Shown in pieces: positions 1-10,554 of a stretch of DNA of 64,000 nucleotides. This DNA is from Cryptomeria japonica (Eukaryota; Streptophyta; Pinopsida; Cupressales; Cupressaceae). The notes under the pieces were generated by a model. The model made no database searches. It saw only the letters and a list, made by a program, of their open reading frames with translations, and was not told where the DNA came from. Every line of letters starts with the position of its first letter. The first letter of the stretch is position 1. Where the stretch lies: positions 331,197,302 to 331,261,301 of the forward strand of contig NC_081413.1 of the NCBI RefSeq assembly GCF_030272615.1, in the 5' to 3' direction. A program made the translations under genes and the position numbers.

Positions 1-3000
1 CTGCAAAATATGACTGTGGGCCTCATGGTTCCAAGTGGGCCTCTTGTTTCCATGTGTTCTCTAGATGATGACATCACATGATGTCTTCCTCCAAAATGGG
101 ATGTTGATATGGTGTAGTTGTTGGTGAACCTTCTGCTAATTGATGCTTGTCATAATCCATGGATGCAGCATGTTCTAATCTGTTGTCTCACATGAAATGG
201 CAATTGTTGAAGTTTCTAGAGGAGGAACAAACATTGCAGCATGTTCATTTCAAATTGGTGCACCATGACCCTCTATTATTGATAAACAAGAAACTATATT
301 GGTGTAAAATCTGGCTCAACTATAAAAAATTACTAGGCTATGCTTTCCAAATTGTCTTTTATAGTCCATTTTACACATTAACATAGAAACAAGACCTCTA
401 ATATGTTTATTAAACTAAACTCAAACAAATGAGTGGAATCACGAGAATCACCAACAACATGATTACCATGACTAAGTGTTAGGGTCAATGTCATGCTCCC
501 TTCCCCCAGATGGCCTTAGAACCCACAACATCATCGATTTCAACACTACAATATATATTATAAAAATAAAATAAAAAATAAAATGTAAAATATATAATAA
601 ATAAATAAAGTAAAGTTCCAATTTAAATTTTGGTGCCAACTTTTGGCTCATAGGATCAAAATTGGATGGGTATGTCTTGAAACCTGGTTGTATTCTTGAG
701 GAATAACACAATGATTTTTTGACTATCAGTAAAGAATTAACAAGCACTCAAAGATGAAATCCCTTAAATTGCATTCTCTGAGCGCGAGCTTGGTCATGCA
801 GCAGAGGCACCTATTGAGGCACCTATCACTATGGATGAGGCATTTGTTGAGGCACCTATTGAGGATGTTGTAGCTACTTCAGCACCACCCACCCAATAGC
901 AACATTCTTTTTTGAGCTTTAGTCGTAGATGCAATTTATGATTAGTAATTTTCATTGATTCCAAAACTTGAACTTAATATGTATTCGGAGGTTGTATTTG
1001 TTTTGTGATCTGTGATACATTGATATGTATTGAACTCAATTTTATTTTCGGAGGTTGCACTTGTTTTTTGGTCTATGTTATGTATTTAACTCAATCTTTG
1101 ATTTATATATGATGGAAATCAGCATATGCTCTACAAATTCGGTGTATATGTGTGTTTTTTAAGAATATTTCATAAAATTATATTTTTTCAAATGTTTGAT
1201 AACTTTGCTGAGTAATTGCCAATTTTTGCCGAGTTTCTTGGTGAGCCCGGGTTTTTAAAAAGTTTGGGCCAATCGAGTTGTTGCCAAGTCTGAGTTTTTC
1301 AACTACACATATAATAAATAATAAATGTAGCAAAGGTCAACATGTGACAAAAATAAGAGTTAGTTGCACATGTGACAATGATGTTGATGAGTGGTTGATG
1401 GCCTTAATGGTCGACCAATCCATGATAATAGAGTAGTTTGTCTTCATTAAACTTTCTCTCATCCTCCATCATCGAGCTCACTTTAGAATACTCTCTATCA
1501 AGGAAGTTAGTGTGTATTTTATGTTTTTTAAGGAGAGCATATGAGTGATCAACAATGTAATAACCACCCTCAATTTTTAAATTTTTTTTTGGTTAGCTTT
1601 TAAACTAAAATGAAACACATAACAACTTCATTTCCACTTTCTGATCACCCAAATCTCAGGAAGGGCAAGGTGAGAGCATATAGCGTTCCAAATTGCAACT
1701 AAATGGAAATCAATTGCTGAAAGAAAACATTATGTGGCAAGCTGACTTATACCACTTATTCAGTGGGATGCATTAAATTACTGAAAGAAAGTAAACACTC
1801 ACTTATTCCATGGGAATTACAATAGCACATTCACTTTTAAATGGGAAAGCCTAAATAATTGAAAGTAAATAACAAGCTCCTTCCACTTGTCCAGTGGTGG
1901 GTGATTACAAGAAACTGCTTGTTTAGTGGGGTAAGTATCAACAAAATAAACCAAATCAACTCATTGGCGGTACAACCATAACAATTGATTCCAGCAGTAA
2001 GACCATTCGTAGAATTACAACGTAGCACATAGGCATCAGAAATATCATGGTGAGAAGATTAATTACTGATAAAGTGTTGATATAAACACTATTGAAATGC
2101 CTCAGTGCAATGCCCAGTATGAAGGAAATCTACCCAAATCAAAAAATAACAGTATTATACCTTAAAATAGATGATTCATAGGCTGATATAGGTCTGTTAA
2201 TGGACTGAAAGCATGCTGTTACATTCTGGACAGCAAGAGAATCAACCTGGAAAGTTCACCAACACATGCCAAGCATCCCAATATGAATACAAACATTAAT
2301 ATCTCATCAAACATGCTCAGAACTTCACCGAAGAACACTACAAAGGAAGAATATCAAACTGAATACTTTGATCAGCAAGTACAGGTCTGAAGCTTGGGCG
2401 CTTTGCTCCCAAAGGCTCATGATTTCACCCAGCCAAGTTATGGTTGGAAAGGTATATTTGTACAGCCTAGCTTAATGTGCTTGCTAAACCCTCAATGTTG
2501 CTCGGCTTGCATAAAACTAAGGCATGCCAATTGAAACAGCTGAAAAACCAAGTGCTCAAACTCTGAGACAAACCCACAAAGCTTCAACAAAGATTGGTAT
2601 GGTCTGGCCAGAGGAATTGTACAACCCAGCAAAAATAATTCCCCTCCAAACTCAGCAAACTCTACTGAAACTTCATAAAAAAACTCACAAACAATTTGCA
2701 ACTAAAACACATCAGAAACCTCCATGGATGGAATTAGCAGTGAAACTCAGTTTGCACAATGGTGATTTCTGAATGAAATTACTCCAGTCTATCTATTTAT
2801 TATCTTTAAAATCCAAAACTTGAAATAAGACGGTTTCTGTCCTCAGAAGATTGTGAAAGAACTCCTAGATTCAATTTGACAACATAACATTATCATTCAT
2901 CAATATATATTCAAAATGAGTCCCAACACCTCCTTTTATAGCTTTTGGAGTGAAAATAACCAATTGCCAACTTAAATAATTAATTTTTCACTCAAAAGAC

Positions 3001-3536
3001 CTTTTTTAAATAATAATAACATTTCATGTGCAAAGGCCCCCTTATCTAAGTGGTCAACATTTAAAACACTTGATCACCTTTCCAACGAGCCAATATCTCT
3101 CATCATTAGACGACATTAGTGAAATATTAATTAATAGCTCAATAACTAACCCCAGTTGCAGAAAGCATTGAAATCCAACTTTGATCACACTCAAATGATA
3201 TTGAAGATGTAGGATGATGATAAGAGCCAATATGATGACTTACCAAAAATAGACGTGATCTCTAAAAAGTTTGGAGAACATCCTAAATGCTTGGAAACAC
3301 TTTTGAAAGTGTCATAACACTTCATATTATCAACTGAGCTCATTGCCAACAACAAAACACTTGCAAAACTGAACTTTCTCATTTCAAGAAGCTCCATACA
3401 CGAAGAGGCCTCTAGAAGAACTTGGAAACTGGTGAAAAAGTCAAAATTCAATATTTTTAAAATTTGGGACATTACAGAAAATGTTTGGATCTTTTAAAAT
3501 TTGTTTGAACTAGGGAAAATATGCCACATGAAATGT
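1..3536. other. Left flank, no recognisable gene
   Basis: No coding region here can be assigned. AT-rich sequence with scattered short ORFs lacking any family signature. Around 785-897 a short open frame reads repeated Glu-Ala-Pro-Ile units before a TAG; it could be the tail of a decayed transposase or other protein but is too short to name. Two imperfect copies of a motif beginning TCGGAGGTTG lie at about 980 and 1050. On the minus strand a TATA-like GCTATAAAAGG (about 2933-2943) could be an old promoter or LTR fragment. None of these is firm. Confidence 0.5.
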
Positions 3537-3541
3537 GATAG
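3537..3541. repeat. Left target site duplication (GATAG)
   Basis: GATAG immediately precedes the TG start of the 5' LTR and recurs immediately after the CA end of the 3' LTR. A 5-bp duplication is usual for Ty3 integrases. It proves that the two LTRs belong to one insertion event. Confidence 0.93.
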
Positions 3542-4187
3542 TGTTGTGACCTTTTCACACAATGCCCCATTGCTAATAGGGACCCCCTATTTTCCTCCTC
3601 CTCGCATCGGTTAGTTTAGGGTTATGGCAGCTTAGTGGGCAATTTTGAATTTCCTATGCCGAGTCTCGGAGTTTTGATCATGCCTAGTGTCGTTTAGGTT
3701 TTTTTTTGAAGTTATAGGATCAAGTGCGTAAAGTTGAGATTTTAAATGATCCTAATTTTGTCTAAGTGTAGACCCTTTGAGCGTTAACGTGTTTTTGAAT
3801 GTCCACGTCAGTGATTTTTAAAATGCTAAAGTGTTTCAGGACCTTTTGGAGTTGTTTTCTCATTCCTAGGAAGTCCTTCAAGTTGATTTTGCACTTTATC
3901 CCGATAGGTTTCATTATTTTTCGCTCAAAATTTTGGCAAATTTGCCCAAATCCAGATGAGTTTTATTGAGTTTGGAAGTTTCCTAGTGATTTTGAGTGGA
4001 AAAATCATCAATTTCTGGTGAAAATCCATATTCTAAGGGTTAAAAGGTCAAAATTCCACACTAGAGGTTTTTTCCCCTCATTCTTGACTACCCATGATTT
4101 TCCCCCACTCAAAATCCAGACTGGACATGGATTTCCCTTGGAATCCATACTTGCCCCATTTTCCACCATTTAGAATCCATACTAGGG

Positions 4188-4665
4188 TCGATTTTCCCTA
4201 GGATGCTATAATTTTGACTAAGTGTTAGGATTTTGTCCTGACTACCCTCGTTTTTCCACTGGGAGTATGGATAAGGTTGCGGATGACGTTTGTGATGACT
4301 CCACATTTGGATCGATTTTCCACCAGGCCTTTTGTGACAAGATTTTGAGGATTTTGTGCAGATATTCATTCCAGATCCAAGACGATTTTCCACTTAGTTA
4401 TTTTATTATTTTTGAGTTCGAATGAATGTCCAGACTAGGGTTGATTTTCCACCAGGGGCATTTTTGTGTTGAATGACGAAGTTTTAAGTGGAATTTTCAT
4501 TCCAAACTAAGATCGATTTTCCCCTGGACCCCAATTTTGTACACGTTGATGAATTTCGATAGGGATTTTTATCCCTACTGGGATCGATTTTCCCTTAAGG
4601 GAATATTTTGATGTTTTTTAATGTTTTTAATGGGATTTTTTCATCCCTACCTAAATCGATTTTCC
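4188..4665. repeat. Array of seven CGATTTTCC-type motifs in the 5' LTR
   Basis: Copies of (T/A)(C/T)GATTTTCC start at about 4188, 4312, 4382, 4441, 4513, 4584 and 4656, at spacings of 58 to 124 bp. The same series is present in the 3' LTR between about 19519 and 20000. Position near the start of U3 suggests a regulatory array, but the binding factor is unknown. Confidence 0.7.
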
Positions 4666-4961
4666 CCAATTGGCCATTTTAATTTTAATTTTGAAATATT
4701 TTAATAAATGAGTATCATTTAATTGTTTTCTTTTATGAAAAGCAACGATTATTTAAAATAAAGAAAAAACAATTAATGATTCGCAATGAACATTTAATGA
4801 TTTTAACCTTCTAGAAGCAAATCGATTTTTGCCGGGCAAGTATAAGAGCAAGTTTTTATCTCACATTGCTTGTGTGGTGAAAGTTGATGGTGAAATCAAG
4901 TTTAAAGGAGGAGATCCCGGCATTATTTTATCATTATATTTGCCAAGTGTATTCATGCAAT

Positions 4962-5500
4962 TGCGATTTTTCCTCCAGCTGCTGATTTTTGGTGAAGTGT
5001 CTAAGTGACACACTTGACTGAAGATTAGTTTCATTGGCATTTTTTCCTCCATTTCCAGCAAGGCGATTTTCTTGGTGGCTACCATTAATGTTATTTGCCA
5101 CGATTTTTCGGACTTGGGCGATTTTTTTGGTGAAGTTGGCGATTTTGGAGAGAGGGTGATTTTGTGTTTGACAGGTTTCACCTCCAATCTTTGGCGATTT
5201 TTCTCCTTGGATGGTGCTGCCATTTTTGTGAGCTCGCTGATTGGTGTTTCAGAACTGAAGTTTTGTCCCCATTGCTGAGATCTTGCACATTCATGCTGGC
5301 TGGAAAATTCGTTTTCAGACCTACATTGCATTTTTAGTTCATTTATGCCTTAGGCGATTTTTTCTAAAGGCTGATTAGAGGTCATTTTCAGTCCATTTTC
5401 AGAGTTATTCAGAGCTGTTGCAGGTCTGCAAATTCCATTATTGGCTGCTGTCCTCAAAGATTTTCATTTCCAACCACCTGTCACCTTTGGCGATTTTTCT
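4962..5500. repeat. Second array, GGCGATTTT motifs, in the 5' LTR
   Basis: GCGATTTT occurs at about 4963, 5063, 5118, 5140, 5195, 5354 and 5490, often followed by T, C or G runs. The 3' LTR keeps the series from about 20176 to 20710. The core CGATTTT is shared with the array upstream, so both may derive from one repeated element. Confidence 0.6.
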
Positions 5501-6126
5501 TGGAGTCCATTCTTTTATCATTTGTTGATCATATTCAGGGATTTTAATCACTTTCCAAAGTGCTGGTAAGTCTGAAGTAATCCATTTTCATACTTGTCCT
5601 CAGAAAATTAAACTTTTATCAGCCATACCTACATTCCTGGATATGATTGCTTTCATCATCAAAATTGATTTTCATCAAGTTTGTGCATATTTGGGTGATT
5701 GCAACATGTTTTTAGAGATTAATTTGTAAAGTTGCAGGTTGTCTTCAGATTTGCTGGCAGCCATTGTTGACTTCCGAAGGTGTCTTAAGATTTGGTTTTG
5801 TGTGAAAACACAACCTTTCACACCTTTTCCTTAGTCATTGTTGATCCGGTATACTCCTTTGCATTCTAATTTGAACATAATTTCTAAGTATAAGGAGGCG
5901 TTTTTTAGACTTTGGTCTGAAAGTTATTGATGTTGATGAACTTAATGAGGGTTTTATACCCTAACCTTGTCACATTTTGTATTCAATTGTTGAAATCTAT
6001 CAAGAGTGTGGATAATTTTCCTGATTTCCATATCCAAAATTAGTCTAAATCATTAAGAAGTCAGGAATTTTGTCTTGAATATTATTTATTTTCCTAAGTT
6101 CTAACTTCAAGCTTCGTATAGGTGCG

Positions 6127-9100
6127 ATGTCGAAGTCCGGAATCAAGGAAAGGAGAGAACAACAAAAGATACTTGAGACTGGATTCTATTTGGAATCCAA
6201 GATGCCATCTAGATGGAAGGAGATTACAGACATGAACATGCATTTCCTGAACATGAACCAGATGCGACAGTGTATGTTCGGAATTGGAAGCCAGATTCCT
6301 TCCCCAGCCTATTTGAACATTATGAAGAGTGGCATTTATCAGGCCGCTGGATTTCCGCAATCCATACAATACAAAGAGCTTATCCTAGAGTGTGCACGAT
6401 GTTATGATCCTCGCTCCTGAATGATCGAGACTCCTAAGGGTGTCGTCATTGCCTACCTTGCTGAGGATGTGATTGCTGAGGTGTTTGGAATTCCACGTGG
6501 AGCAGACATGAAGGATATAACTAAAGATGAATATGAAGACCGATATAAGAAGAAAGTGGATGCGTGCAAGACCGTGGTGAATAAGGAGTGGATGATCGAG
6601 CCTAGGACTCATCATTCCAAGGCACCCAAGATACTCATGTGCACAAACTTCAGAGAGAAATATAACGATTTAGTATTCCTGCTTAACCGAGTGATGGGGA
6701 TGCCGCAGGGTGCAATATACGATGGATGGATGTTCTATTTCATCCAGGATTGTCTAAAAGGAACATTAATAAATTGGTCTAGAATCATAAGTGACAATCT
6801 AGACTTTCAACTGAGGAATGTGGAGCGGTCCGAGTCATCGCCATGACTTCGTATTTGGTGTACCTACTTGCACAGTTTGTTACATACAAGGGATTGATTT
6901 GCAGAGGTGAAGTCGGGAATGGACAAGGACAATTCAAGAGTTATGAGTGCTATCCACAGCTGAACATGTATAGAATTGAAGATTATAAAAGAGTGAATGA
7001 TGTATTCACAATGTACATCACGTGGATGCTGCAAGGTGGAGTCCACAGGAGGTTGTCCAAGGAGGCAACATAAATGATAGAGAAATATGGATCGTGGTAT
7101 ATTTAGTTTCCCACTTTCACATACCTTAGGATTCATGGATTTCACTCCAAACCATACAGGCTTCCTACGCATCCTTTTGACAGAGTGATCTTGTTGGAAG
7201 TGGTGAGACAGCTTCTGGAGTTTGATTCCATTCAGAAAGAGAAGCACAAGACGGGCATGACATTTCCAAATTAGTTAGGAAAACATTGGACGTTTGTCAG
7301 TCCGCCTTAGCAGCCAGCACAACAAGTGAGGAACTTGCATTCTATTGATTTGCAACATATAAGAGAAGAGAAAGGTTTGATCCAGATATGAAAGTTGGAA
7401 GGATCGGGGAAGAAAAGTTCATCCACAAAGTAGACATAGAAGATTATTGGACCATTTTGATGGACGAGCAGGTAGTGAAGAGACGAATGTGGTCTAGGAT
7501 GTCAGTGGATTTCATGAGGAAGTGTGGACTTTTTGTCATTCCTGATCAAGTGTTAGATGACAGGGATCATACGCATATAGAGTATGAAAATGAAATGAAG
7601 GCGGCGATTCTATTGCCTAATTGGTCAGAATCAGAAGAAATAGAATTGAGTGTATTGATGAGAGAGGTCTTGAGTTTCTCTCGAGCATGGGTAGATATTC
7701 AGATGAACAAGTTAGTTGATATGGGCGTTTCTTTCACTTATGAAAAGATGAAACATGAGGAATCCGCTTCTGAGGATGATCAGAGGACGATCAGTGATAT
7801 CAGTATTCACGTGGATGAGTGTCAAGCTCCTAAGAGAAGGAATAACACACCAAGAGAAGTCAAGGCTAGAGGGAAGAAGATTGAGGAGGTCAAGAAGAAG
7901 AAACAAAAGACTACCATTCCTTCGCTTATCATTCCTTCACCACCCCTCAGTGTCTCATCAATTAAGGAAGTTGAAATGCCAGAACAGAAGAGGGAGTTCG
8001 AGCAATGTTCCAACAAAGTGATATTAGCAATAAATATTTAGGTTTTTCACGCCACAACGACATTTGCTCCACCTAATGATGATGATGATCAACTGGGATC
8101 CCCTACTATCCTTTTGGAGGTTAGTTTGGGAAAGAATGTATATGATTTGACCAGAATTAATCTTGATGATGATGACGATGTTATCTCGGCTTTGAAAGAG
8201 CTTGATCGAGATGTGTCTCAATGATGATATGGAGATGACCGCTATTCTTGATTGGCTGATGAAGAGTACGGAGAAAGGTAAGAAAATGATAGAGGCAAAA
8301 CCTATTGATGACATTGATGACTACTTAGCTAGGAGCAATAAGGAGCCAGAGCCTAAGAGAGCTGAGATTTTGTCACACATAGCTAGAGATGAGATAGGAA
8401 TGCGGATTGCGTAGGTGGCTATTCCCATTGGAGGTGTGACGGCTGACATTGCTACTCCATAGATTTCCAGATTACTTTAGTTGCCCTTGGCCGTACTACA
8501 AGAGAGCAGGAATTTCAAGAGGTTGGTGATAACCTTAGGGCAATCAATGCGAGATTGGATAGAGAGATTGAAGAAAAGGAGAAGTACAAAGAAGAGAATA
8601 TCAGACTTAGAGAGTACATTACAGGGATAAGGCGTGAGAATCCCACCCTTATTTCCCCTACTGTAGTTGACCGTGGACTACATTCACATTATGAGGCAAC
8701 GAGAGATACACTCTCGAAGGTGGATAAATGGATTGAGAATACAAAGAGACAAGTGGATGATTTCTTTACTCAGTTTGTCTAGGCATTTGATAGGACAACA
8801 TGGCTCATGTTCAAAATCTAGTATTTTGGAGGAGTTTGGGAAGAATTCAGGCCTATTCAGGAGAAGACTATTCCACGCCTCAAGGCTTTGAAAAAGGTTC
8901 CTGAGTCCACGTTGGTTTGGGAGAATGTTGTGCACAATGGAGATAGATATGATTTCCATGGCTGGTATTGTTCATTAGCCATGAAGAAATCAGCTTATGA
9001 GAGAGCTCACAACTGAGTTGTGCAGAGATGGAAGGATCATTTCATGATATTCCGTTGAAGATCCTTGCCTCAATAGAGGAGTTATTGGGAGTTGATTTCA

Positions 9101-9489
9101 GTGATGCTAGTGGTTTACACTTAGTCGAATTAAGAGACAAGATGAAACTTATGTATTTTTGTCAGTTGGACTCTTTGAAGAAGAGTCAAATGGATGATTT
9201 GGTCTCTTTGTTGATTCATGTTCATAGTTTGCAGAAGCTCATGCCAAATTGGGAGAACAATTTGGATGCTTGCTTGGATGCGTTGGATGTGATGATTTAC
9301 AACATGATACCTTACCTAGCATTTCCATGGAGGAGTTGGATTCTGTATCGGCTAGATTCTTGGAGTATGCTAGGAGAGAGAGAGAGATGCAAGGAAGAAT
9401 CTTCTAGAAGATTCCCTATTTGATGACTAGGTATCTTTCTGTTGGGCCATATGTTGGTGGCACCTTTTTTTTATGAAAACCCTAATTAG
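6127..9489 (+). pseudogene. LTR-embedded sense ORF, copy in 5' LTR (unknown protein, about 1,100 codons)
   Basis: A long frame starts at ATG 6127 and can be followed, with interruptions, to a TAG at 9487 that matches the 3' copy. Visible pieces: an N-terminal charged segment; a block at 6421-6840 containing GVVIAYLAEDVIAEVFGIPR; an acidic stretch near 7750; a basic lysine-rich stretch near 7860-7910 that could be a nuclear localisation signal; and a heptad-like coiled-coil near 8550-8640. The layout loosely recalls ORFs of other plant retroelements (putative plant transposon protein families), but I cannot assign a function. Defects here include TGA at 6418, a 1-bp deletion near 6835, TAA at 7071, TAG at 7104 and TGA at 7346. 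The last four are absent from the other LTR. Confidence 0.75.
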
Positions 9490-9565
9490 GGCAATTCTAG
9501 GGTTTTGTTTGCATGATCTTGGCCCTTGATTTAGTTTTAATCTTGGCCATCCATTTTGTATGAGA

Positions 9566-9579
9566 CTATATATATATTT
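9566..9579 (+). promoter_or_regulatory. TATA box of the 5' LTR
   Basis: A CTATATATATAT run lies 815 bp before the LTR end and about 80 bp after the end of the LTR ORF. The same site (shorter, CTATATATA) is at 24786-24794 in the 3' LTR. It is the best candidate promoter for the genomic transcript and would leave the whole ORF in U3. Confidence 0.6.
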
Positions 9580-10386
9580 CATTGTCTCTCATTTGTAAGA
9601 GAGAGTTTTTGTAGAATTTTTGGTATATGCTACTTCTATTTGAATATAAATCATTGTTCGACTTGATGGTGATTTTGTCTTTCAAATGTTGTCTTGCATT
9701 CATGGTTCTCAATTCCTCCAAGTTAGATTAGAATTTGTTTTCATGTTTATTAGATTGAGTGGAAGATTTGTTGAGTATATTTGTGTGGAATCCTTAATCC
9801 ATACCACTAGCCTCTTGTCGTTGGTAAATGTGCCTTGTGTGGTCAACTGAAATTTTTTGCAAACTTAACTTCGATTATTACATATCCATTGTTATGCATC
9901 AACTTGGATGGTCTCAAGCTTGATGGTAATGGTTTGAAAATTTATGAATTATACCTTAGATGATTGCACTAAGCTCGTGTCAAAATCTGTTTGTGAGACC
10001 TTGCCTAGTTCGATTCCACTAAATTTGTTCATCATTTCCTACATTCCTAGGCTTAGAATAGATTTCTTGAACCCGATTCCTTTTGCCCTTTTTTAGTAAG
10101 TCTTAAGTCCAGAGCTACATTGCCATATCCTAAGTTATCGGCACACCCATTCCCTATCCATGATCTATGAAGTTAATTCGAACATTTGTGTAAGTCCCCA
10201 AGTGAAAACAACAATTCACATCGACCATTGAGTTACCCACTCATCAAGACTTGACATGTATAAACCTTGGAATCATTTTAGTTGATCTTACCCTTAGCAT
10301 TTGAGGTGATTTTGTTCAAGAGAGGGTAAATTGCTTTGGTATTTTATTCTGAATGTTATGTGTCTAAAACACACAGCAACATCTTT

Positions 10387-10402
10387 TAGCGCTAGGAGGG
10401 CT
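10387..10402 (+). promoter_or_regulatory. Primer-binding site of the Ty3 element (altered)
   Basis: TAGCGCTAGGAGGGCT starts five bases after the LTR end. Primer-binding sites normally start TGG to pair with the CCA end of a tRNA; here the second base position reads A, probably a G-to-A change. A better match follows at 10507. I do not assign the tRNA. Confidence 0.6.
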
Positions 10403-10506
10403 GATCATTATCAAGCCGTGAATAGCTGAACTGCAAATCATATCAATTCATATCCGCAAGGAGTTATCCAGGACTTTTTGTCCCTCCTTCGTGCTCAACA
10501 TTCTTT

Positions 10507-10522
10507 TGGCGCTAGGAGGGCC
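10507..10522 (+). repeat. Second primer-binding-site-like copy
   Basis: TGGCGCTAGGAGGGCC with an intact TGG start, preceded by CAACATTCTTT. The first site is preceded by CAACATCTTT, so LTR end plus primer site look duplicated with an offset of about 120 bp. Confidence 0.6.
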
Positions 10523-10554
10523 TTTGCAATCATTTTTGAAGATTATGTTTCAGA

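Larger units (their letters stand above)
3542..10381 (+). repeat. 5' LTR of the giant Ty3 element (6,840 bp)
   Basis: It aligns over its whole length with 18868-25601. The first 1.1 kb carries many TCGATTTTCC-type motifs, followed by a zone of GGCGATTTTT motifs to about 5,500. A broken sense ORF occupies about 6127-9489. A TATA box lies at 9566-9579, and an AATATAAA-like stretch near 9643 could serve polyadenylation. U3 is therefore about 6 kb and R plus U5 only about 0.8 kb. Compared with the other LTR it contains about 123 extra bases at roughly 4830-4960. It ends in CA at 10381, just before the primer-binding site. Confidence 0.95.

Noticed and set aside
4109-4393. Minus-strand ORF in the LTR motif array
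   Set aside because: Open only because of the repeated GGAAAATCGA words; no coding signature.
6864-7247. Minus-strand ORF conserved in both LTRs (also 22047-22448)
   Set aside because: Lies antisense to the better-supported LTR ORF; its presence in both copies is expected for any LTR sequence.
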